This document shows positions 1 through 4,483 of a stretch of DNA of 6,355 bases, one piece after another. The DNA lies in NCBI GenBank assembly GCA_903970355.1, contig CAJCIF010000499.1:1-6355 (forward strand), read 5' to 3'. The notes beneath the pieces are model-generated. The model saw nothing but the letters and a program-made list of their open reading frames with translations. It had not been told where the DNA came from and did not search any database. Source of the stretch: Actinomycetota bacterium (lineage in GTDB: Bacteria > Cyanobacteriota > Vampirovibrionia > Obscuribacterales > Obscuribacteraceae). Made by a program: the position numbers and the translations under genes. Position 1 is the first letter of the stretch, and every line of letters starts with the position of its first letter.

Positions 1-1
1 G

Positions 2-589
2 TTCATTCACTCAAATGCTATGCAAGCTAAGCATAAACTGGCTCAAGAAAGGGGACCAGCAAAGGGGTTGAAGAAAGATCGCATGGCCCATGTTATAGCG
101 ATTGCTCCTAATGCCACCACATCGATCATTGCCGATACCTCACCAAGTATTGAACCCTGGGACAGCAATTATTTCTTGCACAAGACCATCTCAGGCGCGT
201 TTCCTGTGAAAAACAAATACCTCGACAAACTTTTGCAAGAACGCTTTTCCGATAATCTTGAAAATGCCTGGCATTCAGTACTCACGAATGAGGGGTCAGT
301 TCAGCAACTAGACCGGCTCACAGATTGGGAAAAGAATGTTTTCAAAACTGCTTATGAAATCAATCAAAAAGCTGTCATTAAGCTTGCTGCAGATCGGCAG
401 CCCTACATATGTCAATCGCAATCTGTCAATTTGTTCTTTCCAGCACGAGTCGACAGATCATACGTTGACGAAGTGCATTTTAGCGCCTGGAGTCAAGGTT
501 TGAAGAGTCTGTACTACTATAGAACTAAATCCGAGTTGAATGGCTCTGCCGTTTCGTTTGACACAGATTGTGTTGCCTGTGAGGGTTAA
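2..589 (+). CDS. nrdA: Ribonucleoside-diphosphate reductase, large (alpha) subunit, C-terminal part; cut by left window edge
   Basis: Catalytic subunit of class I ribonucleotide reductase, which reduces ribonucleoside diphosphates to deoxyribonucleotides in the cytoplasm together with NrdB. The frame is open to the window edge and begins mid-protein (FIHSNAMQAK), so the ATG at 20 is an internal methionine and the true start lies upstream. Visible family landmarks, numbered from that methionine: the phosphate-binding loop APNATT at 29-34 followed by SPSIEP at 41-46 (E. coli has PTAT...QSIEP); the AADRQPYICQSQSVNLFF stretch at 123-140; and LYYY at 164-167, matching the E. coli Tyr730/Tyr731 radical-transfer pair. 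The protein ends DCVACEG, whose C184-x2-C187 pair fits the swinging-arm dithiol that re-reduces the active site. The active-site Cys/Glu/Asn region and any ATP-cone lie outside the window. The stop is 5 nt before nrdB, so the two genes form an operon. Identification is firm. Confidence 0.95.
   Translation, partial: FIHSNAMQAKHKLAQERGPAKGLKKDRMAHVIAIAPNATTSIIADTSPSIEPWDSNYFLHKTISGAFPVKNKYLDKLLQERFSDNLENAWHSVLTNEGSVQQLDRLTDWEKNVFKTAYEINQKAVIKLAADRQPYICQSQSVNLFFPARVDRSYVDEVHFSAWSQGLKSLYYYRTKSELNGSAVSFDTDCVACEG
581..585 (+). promoter_or_regulatory. Ribosome binding site of nrdB inside the nrdA end
   Basis: GAGGG lies 9 nt before the nrdB ATG at 595 and is made of the last nrdA codons (GAG GGT, then TAA). 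Ribosomes finishing nrdA therefore uncover the nrdB start, which suggests translational coupling that keeps the two subunits balanced. The site is read directly; the coupling is inference. Confidence 0.7.
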
Positions 590-594
590 AAAAT

Positions 595-1599
595 ATGATT
601 TTGAAAACCTCAAGAGCGGCATTTAAGCCATTCTCCTATCCATGGGCGTTTGAGTTTTATCAACTTGCATCCAGACAGCATTGGTTGCCTGTTGATGTAT
701 CACTTGAAAAAGATTTGCGCGATTGGCTTAGCTTAACTGAGCCAGAAAGAAATTTGCTCACTCAAGTACAACTCTACCTTGCCAATGCTGATACTGATGT
801 AGCTTCCAATTACACAGAAAAGTTTCTGCCGGTTTTTCCGCTTCCGGAAGTGCGGATGATGTTGCTTGCTTTTGCTGCAATGGAAGCAATACACACCGAA
901 TCATACGCTTACACCCTTGACCAACTGGGCTTTCCAGAGACTGCCTACTCAACATTTTTGAATGTGCCTGAGATGTACGAGAAGCATTGTTTTGTCACTG
1001 AAGAACGCAGTGAAGATCTCACAGATGTTCAAAAGACACTCCTGGACATCGCGATCAATTCAGTGTTCGGAGAAGGTTTACAACTGTTTAGCGCCTTCGT
1101 TCTTATCTTGTCGTTTGACCTGCGTGGTTTGATGCGCGGGCTTTGTGATTTAACTCAGTACATCGCCCGAGACGAAGACCTGCACTGCAAAGGAATGACT
1201 CGTTTATTCACTACTGTTGCTGCTGAAAATGAATCCGATATGACTCCGGAATTAATTGAGTTGATAAATGGTGCCGGCAGAAGAGCGGTGGAATTGGAAG
1301 ATCATTTCATTGATCTGGCATTCGAGCTAGGCGATTTACCCAATGTGACTGCTGCCGAGTTGAAGCGCTATGTTCGCTACGTCGCAAATAAGCGCTTAGC
1401 TGCTGTTGGGCTAGGTCTGCTCTATCCGGATATCGACGGGAATCCAATTCCGTGGACGGATTCTTTGCTTGGTGCTTCGGTGAAAACCAATAACTTTGAA
1501 AGAACAGGAATTGAATACCAAAGAGATAACCTCTCTGGTTCCTGGGATAAGGCAAGAGAAAAACGAAAACTGTATGTCAAAGATGCTGGTCGATCTTAG
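595..1599 (+). CDS. nrdB: Ribonucleoside-diphosphate reductase, small (beta) subunit, dimetal/tyrosyl-radical type
   Basis: Radical-generating subunit of class I ribonucleotide reductase. It is a ferritin-like four-helix protein that holds a dimetal centre and passes a radical to NrdA. All expected ligands are visible: D66 (ANADTD), E97 and H100 (MEAIH), E160 (FGEGLQLF), and E194 and H197 (ARDEDLH). Y104 sits at the radical-tyrosine position (E-x2-H-x3-Y, as in E. coli E115-H118-Y122), so this is not a tyrosine-less subclass. W30 and D193 match the E. coli Trp48/Asp237 transfer residues. The E97-E160 spacing of 63 residues is shorter than in E. coli NrdB (89) and close to NrdF proteins (about 60), but I see no nrdI or nrdH here. 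The length, 334 residues, is normal. The C-terminus (KAREKRKLYVKDAGRS) is basic, which is odd for the tail that docks on NrdA. The stop overlaps that of the facing osmC-like gene by 4 nt. Confidence 0.95.
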   Translation: MILKTSRAAFKPFSYPWAFEFYQLASRQHWLPVDVSLEKDLRDWLSLTEPERNLLTQVQLYLANADTDVASNYTEKFLPVFPLPEVRMMLLAFAAMEAIHTESYAYTLDQLGFPETAYSTFLNVPEMYEKHCFVTEERSEDLTDVQKTLLDIAINSVFGEGLQLFSAFVLILSFDLRGLMRGLCDLTQYIARDEDLHCKGMTRLFTTVAAENESDMTPELIELINGAGRRAVELEDHFIDLAFELGDLPNVTAAELKRYVRYVANKRLAAVGLGLLYPDIDGNPIPWTDSLLGASVKTNNFERTGIEYQRDNLSGSWDKAREKRKLYVKDAGRS

Positions 1600-2018
1600 G
1601 CGGGCACTAGTTCAGACCAATTGAATTTGACATCCACTTGTACGTCCGGGTGCAGGCTCTTGTGCACAGGGCATGTCATTGCTGCATTTTCTAATTTCGT
1701 TCGTTGCACTTCTGTAGTTGGCACTGGAATATTGAACTCAACAGTAAGTTTGGCGATACGTCGTGGCGGAGAAGTGCTCATTTCTTTCACGACATGTACT
1801 GTACTGCCGGACAAATCCAGAGGTTCTCTTAGCGCTACAATACCCATGATGGTCATCATGCAAGTGCCCAACGCAGTCGCAAGAAGGTCTGTAGGCGAGA
1901 ACGATGTACCCTCACCCATATTGTCTTTAGGCGCATCTGTGATCAGTCTTGTACCGGAAGGCTCGTGCACTGCATCACAACGAAGCTTGCCCCTATAGAC
2001 TACGTCAATTTCTACCAT
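1596..2018 (-). CDS. OsmC/Ohr-family protein (thiol-dependent peroxidase-like)
   Basis: A 140-residue protein of the OsmC/Ohr family, small dimeric cytoplasmic enzymes that reduce organic hydroperoxides or related electrophiles with a pair of cysteines. The fold signature is clear: a GEGTSFSPTDLLATALGTC helix with the first cysteine at 53, then a CPVHKSLHP segment with the second at 116. The CPVHKSL form resembles the YhfA-like/general OsmC branch more than true Ohr, so the substrate is uncertain. I chose the ATG at 2018 over an in-frame GTG at 2036. The GTG codon begins the stretch that supplies the AAGGAG ribosome binding site, 9 nt before the ATG, and a TATAAT box at 2048-2053 would leave almost no leader for the GTG. 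The gene faces nrdB tail to tail, the two stop codons sharing TTAG, and seems to be transcribed alone. Confidence 0.88.
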   Translation of the reverse strand: MVEIDVVYRGKLRCDAVHEPSGTRLITDAPKDNMGEGTSFSPTDLLATALGTCMMTIMGIVALREPLDLSGSTVHVVKEMSTSPPRRIAKLTVEFNIPVPTTEVQRTKLENAAMTCPVHKSLHPDVQVDVKFNWSELVPA

Positions 2019-2027
2019 TGTTATTTT

Positions 2028-2033
2028 CTCCTT
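2028..2033 (-). promoter_or_regulatory. Ribosome binding site of the osmC-like gene
   Basis: On the minus strand AAGGAG lies 9 nt before the ATG at 2018. This is the strongest Shine-Dalgarno match in the window, and it decides the start in favour of the ATG over the upstream in-frame GTG at 2036. Confidence 0.8.
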
Positions 2034-2070
2034 CACTCGCGAACAAGATTATAACTCTTCACCTCGCGAA
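2031..2070. repeat. Pair of direct repeats CTTCAC(C)TCGCGAA around the osmC-like promoter
   Basis: CTTCACTCGCGAA at 2031-2043 and CTTCACCTCGCGAA at 2057-2070 match at every base except one inserted C. Each contains the palindrome TCGCGA, and the two palindromes are 27 bp apart. They bracket the TATAAT box at 2048-2053. This arrangement fits a two-site operator for a repressor that would block the -10 region. It could also be a small tandem duplication that happens to span the promoter. The repeat is seen directly; an operator role is inference. Confidence 0.5.
2048..2053 (-). promoter_or_regulatory. Probable -10 box of the osmC-like gene promoter
   Basis: The minus strand reads TATAAT, a perfect sigma-70-type -10 box. 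It would start transcription near 2041 and give a leader of about 23 nt before the ATG at 2018. No good -35 hexamer is visible 16-18 nt upstream (the minus strand there reads CGTAAA or similar), so the promoter may depend on an activator or use another contact. The box sits between the two direct repeats described separately. Confidence 0.5.
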
Positions 2071-2160
2071 TTTACGGGGCGGCATCATGCCACTCGCACC
2101 GCACCTCGTCGCATCGTGCTCGCCGCGCCGCGAATGTAGGGGCGGCTTTAGCCGCCCGCG
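2065..2160. repeat. Two diverged copies of a GC-rich hairpin repeat
   Basis: The copy at 2129-2160 contains a perfect stem, GGGCGGC (2140-2146) and GCCGCCC (2151-2157), with TTTA between, preceded by CGCGAATGTAG. The copy at 2065-2097 starts CGCGAATTTAC, continues GGGGCGGCATCATGCC, and has lost most of the right arm. No T-run follows the stem on either strand, so it is not a typical intrinsic terminator, although it sits behind the 2H phosphoesterase gene. Short 'TAGGGGCGG...CCGCCC' elements are familiar as dispersed intergenic repeats in several bacterial phyla. Assigning this one to such a family is an inference from resemblance. Confidence 0.6.
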
Positions 2161-2217
2161 ATTCAACGCAGATCGTAAGTACCTACACCATTGGATACCA
2201 GGCCCACTCCCCGGTAA

Positions 2218-2847
2218 CTATCCCGTTGCGAACTCTTGCAGAATTTCGCGGCATAAGCCAAGTGGTTCTACTTTGAAGGCTACAAGCCTTTCAAAGCTAA
2301 TCATTGTCGGCAGTGAATCCCAGAGCACATTGTTTGCTTTTGACAACATTGCATCGGAAAGTGGTGGCGCTGCAAAATGGGCAAGCGTAATGTGCGGAAT
2401 ATATTCGTTACGAGAAAAAGGATAACCTGTTGTTTTTATGCTTTCTCTTTGTCCTGAAGTAATACCGTGAAAGTCCTGCGGATCAGCGGAGCTGTTAGAC
2501 ATAATCGGATGCCAGGCATTGAAGGCATTGGTATGGAGCTTTAAGAGCGATTCAGGAAGAACGAAATTGAGGAAGAGTATTTTCATCGCCCAAACACTCA
2601 GATAGCTTACGGTTAAAAGCGAAGGCACTGTAGTCAAATCCAGTTGTGCAATTTTTTCAATTGCTTCGGACTCATTCTCAAACGTGCCTTGCATAATACT
2701 CAAATGCGGATATGAACTGGCGTGTGAGTGTAATGCAAATCCGAAATTGCAACCCGACAATTCTAGCGAGGCAACAAAATTTCGAATGAGCTCTTGTTCT
2801 TCTTGAGGGGGTATAAGTGCCAGCCCAATTGGAGTCACAATTCGCAT
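2218..2847 (-). CDS. 2H phosphoesterase superfamily protein (2'-5' RNA ligase/cyclic phosphodiesterase-like)
   Basis: A 209-residue protein with the two histidine motifs that define 2H phosphoesterases: H48-L-S50 in YPHLSIMQG and H152-I-T154 in YIPHITLAHF, about 100 residues apart as expected for the two-lobed fold. Members cleave or open 2',5'- or 2',3'-cyclic phosphodiester bonds in RNA ends, small nucleotides or ADP-ribose derivatives, so the substrate cannot be read from sequence alone. There is no signal peptide, so the protein is probably cytoplasmic. I prefer the ATG at 2847 (MRIVTPIG...). A TTG at 2862 would add five residues but has no ribosome binding site and would start almost at the candidate transcription start. 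The gene is divergent from the bisphosphate-nucleotidase-like gene across 47 nt and has no obvious partner downstream. Family call is good; function is open. Confidence 0.75.
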   Translation of the reverse strand: MRIVTPIGLALIPPQEEQELIRNFVASLELSGCNFGFALHSHASSYPHLSIMQGTFENESEAIEKIAQLDLTTVPSLLTVSYLSVWAMKILFLNFVLPESLLKLHTNAFNAWHPIMSNSSADPQDFHGITSGQRESIKTTGYPFSRNEYIPHITLAHFAAPPLSDAMLSKANNVLWDSLPTMISFERLVAFKVEPLGLCREILQEFATG

Positions 2848-2871
2848 TCCAAGTACGTACAATAGTCTGGA

Positions 2872-2903
2872 AGTATACCTGTAAATGATTTGAGATGAGT
2901 CAA
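2872..2903 (-). promoter_or_regulatory. Candidate promoter of the 2H phosphoesterase-like gene
   Basis: On the minus strand TTGACT (2898-2903) and TATACT (2872-2877) each match the sigma-70 consensus at five of six positions. The spacer is 20 nt, longer than the usual 17, which weakens the call. Transcription would start near 2865, about 18 nt before the preferred ATG. The -35 box would lie inside the first codons of the divergent gene. No convincing boxes for the plus-strand gene are visible in this 47-nt gap. Confidence 0.3.
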
Positions 2904-3761
2904 AACAACCTTGATGTCACGGCAGAAATCAAGCGCATTCAAACAAAAATTGTAGAGGTATGCGCTCGCCATCCTCTCCCTGTCGGAATTCCGTCCAAAT
3001 CGATTCAGACAAAAATGGAAGGCGCATACGCAGAAAATGTAACGGCTCTTGATATAGCGATAAGCGCAGAGTTGTTCGAACACACGCGTGCGGTATTGCC
3101 GCAATCATATAGCGAAGAAGATCTACCCAGGACACCATGTACGGATGAGTATTTCTGGCAAATTGATCCGGTTGACGGAACGGACGAATTGATTCATGGT
3201 CTTACCCAATACTGCGGCGTTTCGGCTACGCTTTTGCAGCGCACTGAGAAGGAAAATTACGATCCTGTAGGCGGAATTTTGTACCTGCCCATAGCAGATA
3301 CAATGGTAATTGGAAATAAGAGCGATGCCAGTGTGACAATTCTTATGTCTGGAAAGAATGCTCCAATACCAGCCTATGATGCCACTTCCGTGCGTGGACC
3401 TGTTAGGACTATGGATCCAAACGAAAAGTTGCCCGACTACTATGAAGCTTTAGGTAAGTCATTAAAGTTACCTGTATATAGTATCGAGGGTGGTGCAGCA
3501 GTTTATTCTTTTGTATCACTGATCATGGGAGAACTCAATGTAGTCTGTTTGAATTACGATTATGCAAAAGAGTGGGATACTTCGGCAGCCCAAGTGATAT
3601 TAGAGCTGCTAGGCGGGTTCTTGTGCGATCTCGATGGAGCGCCGATTACGTACAATCGGACAGACCATTTCAATCGGCGCGGACACATTGCTTCGATTTG
3701 TTTTTCCAAGGAGCAACTTATTCCGGCTATCACTAAGGAACTGTTTATCAGCCGACTTTGA
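2895..3761 (+). CDS. Inositol monophosphatase family protein, probably 3'(2'),5'-bisphosphate nucleotidase-like (CysQ type)
   Basis: A 288-residue member of the Mg2+-dependent, lithium-sensitive phosphatase family. Motifs in order: VTALDIAIS with D53; the acidic SEED at 73-76, matching the family GEE/SEE glutamate; DPVDGTDELIHG at 91-102 with metal ligands D91 and D94; and EWDTSAAQVILELLGG at 226-241 with D228. The C-terminal form, K-E-W-D-T-x-A followed by DLDGAPITYN and a later GHIAS, looks more like CysQ enzymes than inositol phosphatases. CysQ enzymes remove the 3' phosphate from adenosine 3',5'-bisphosphate formed during sulfate assimilation and carrier-protein turnover. Substrate choice remains inference. 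The ATG at 2895 is the first in-frame start and has only a weak TGAG before it. The 3' end overlaps the facing ProXp-ala-like gene by 14 nt. It is divergent from the 2H phosphoesterase gene, another possible phospho-nucleotide hydrolase. Confidence 0.82.
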   Translation: MSQNNLDVTAEIKRIQTKIVEVCARHPLPVGIPSKSIQTKMEGAYAENVTALDIAISAELFEHTRAVLPQSYSEEDLPRTPCTDEYFWQIDPVDGTDELIHGLTQYCGVSATLLQRTEKENYDPVGGILYLPIADTMVIGNKSDASVTILMSGKNAPIPAYDATSVRGPVRTMDPNEKLPDYYEALGKSLKLPVYSIEGGAAVYSFVSLIMGELNVVCLNYDYAKEWDTSAAQVILELLGGFLCDLDGAPITYNRTDHFNRRGHIASICFSKEQLIPAITKELFISRL

Positions 3762-4263
3762 CTTCTTCTCTGGCTGGAATTGAGGCCAGGAGCGGTGGGT
3801 GATCGATCGCCTTCAAGAAGGTGAGGAAATCTTCAACGCTTATAGCGGTGGTGCGGTCGTTTCTTAAAGGATGGAAATTCAAGGGTGAGACAGCAGCCAA
3901 TCGTTTATCTAAGACTACAGTAACCTTGCCTTCAACATCGTTGATGGCTGCAAGAGGAGAAACAGCGCCAGGAATAATACCCAAGATTTGATTCAGCTCC
4001 TCTGCTGAAGCAAAGGAAAACTTCACTGCTTCCAATTGGGAAGCGAGGGCTTTCAAGTCCACAGAGGCATCTTCTTCAACAACAACCAGCCAATAACGCT
4101 TCTGCTTGTCCTTGAGAAACAAGTTTTTGACATGTCCACCAGGGAGGTCACCTCGCAATCTCTGCGCTTCTTCAACGGTTCGAAGAGGAGGATGTTCCAC
4201 CGTGGTAGTAGTGAGACCGAGTTCCTTGAACCGGTTCATCAAATAATCGCAATCAAATGGCAT
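3748..4263 (-). CDS. Prolyl-tRNA editing protein, ProXp-ala/PrdX type (YbaK/INS-domain deacylase)
   Basis: A free-standing tRNA editing enzyme of the YbaK/ProX superfamily, related to the insertion domain of prolyl-tRNA synthetase. This branch is known to hydrolyse Ala-tRNA(Pro), correcting alanine misactivation in trans. Diagnostic segments: EHPPLRTVEEA at 23-33; GGHVKNLFLKDKQ at 42-54 with the essential lysine K46 next to N47; VDLKALASQL at 68-77; FASAEELNQILGIIPGAVSPLAAIND at 84-109; and the FHPLRNDRTTAIS block with H131. The length, 171 residues, is typical for the whole family, so the gene looks intact. The protein is cytoplasmic. The ATG at 4263 has only a weak GAG upstream. Its end overlaps the facing phosphatase gene by 14 nt. 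It could be called YbaK-like more generally (Cys-tRNA(Pro) editing), but the DLK and HPLRN-TT signatures favour ProXp-ala. Confidence 0.87.
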   Translation of the reverse strand: MPFDCDYLMNRFKELGLTTTTVEHPPLRTVEEAQRLRGDLPGGHVKNLFLKDKQKRYWLVVVEEDASVDLKALASQLEAVKFSFASAEELNQILGIIPGAVSPLAAINDVEGKVTVVLDKRLAAVSPLNFHPLRNDRTTAISVEDFLTFLKAIDHPPLLASIPAREEVKVG

Positions 4264-4293
4264 TGCATGATTATCTCAAATCTGTGCCATCTG

Positions 4294-4316
4294 AAGCGCT
4301 CAATGAAGCGCTTTTT
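4294..4316 (+). terminator. Terminator-like hairpin in the gap upstream of the ProXp-ala-like gene
   Basis: AAGCGCT (4294-4300) and AGCGCTT (4307-4313) form a 7-bp stem with a CAATGA loop, and three further T's follow on the plus strand. The shape is that of a short intrinsic terminator pointing right, but no plus-strand gene ends here. It could stop antisense transcripts coming through the ProXp-ala-like gene before they reach the TPR gene. On the minus strand it would lie in the leader of the ProXp-ala-like mRNA. It may also be chance, since AGCGCT is itself a palindrome. Confidence 0.3.
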
Positions 4317-4471
4317 AGCGATTTCATACGCACTATTGCTATAACCGATCTTCGTATTCATTTTTAAGCTGGATCATAATAAGATAAAAGTACTGTAAAA
4401 AACCAAATATCTAGTCACCGCAAACCATCTCACCAACTGGTCCCCTCTGCGGATGATGTCCGCTGCTGGTC

Positions 4472-4475
4472 GAGG
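4472..4475 (+). promoter_or_regulatory. Ribosome binding site of the TPR gene
   Basis: GAGG lies 8 nt before the ATG at 4484, good spacing, and supports that start. It follows directly after the small stem-loop at 4449-4463, which could modulate access if it forms in the mRNA. Confidence 0.55.
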
Positions 4476-4483
4476 TATAGTTC

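Larger units (their letters stand above)
4264..4483. other. Divergent intergenic region, promoters not resolved
   Basis: This 220-nt gap must carry promoters for both the minus-strand ProXp-ala-like gene and the plus-strand TPR gene. It contains the AAGCGCT hairpin, an A+T-rich stretch at about 4340-4420 that is the likely promoter zone, and a small GCGGA/TCCGC stem-loop at 4449-4463 close to the TPR start. No pair of -35 and -10 boxes stands out, and I see no small ORF or RNA gene in it. Confidence 0.4.

Noticed and set aside
20..22. ATG at 20 as the start of a short independent gene
   Set aside because: The frame is open back to base 2 and the protein aligns with the C-terminal third of NrdA, so this is an internal methionine of a gene cut by the window edge.
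1621..1998. Plus-strand open frame of 125 codons opposite the osmC-like gene
   Set aside because: It lies wholly inside a well-supported gene on the other strand, its protein matches no family I know, and no ribosome binding site precedes it.
2019..2036. GTG start at 2036 for the osmC-like gene
   Set aside because: The AAGGAG that serves the ATG at 2018 lies inside the extra codons, and the TATAAT box would leave almost no leader for the GTG.
2065..2160. CRISPR array or rho-independent terminator at the GC-rich repeats
   Set aside because: There are only two diverged copies without regular spacers, and no T-run follows the hairpin on either strand.
1949..2425. Plus-strand open frame spanning the osmC start, the hairpin repeats and the end of the 2H gene
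   Set aside because: It crosses the promoter and repeat region and overlaps two supported minus-strand genes. The composition is Arg/Pro/Ser-rich, as expected from reading the reverse of coding and GC-rich repeat DNA.
2835..3138. Minus-strand open frames over the start of the bisphosphate-nucleotidase-like gene
   Set aside because: The plus-strand frame carries conserved metal-binding motifs. The minus-strand proteins are Cys/Arg/Phe-rich without recognisable features.
4036..4344. Plus-strand open frame of 102 codons opposite the ProXp-ala-like gene
   Set aside because: It is antisense to a conserved coding region and has no family resemblance. Its end runs through the divergent promoter gap.
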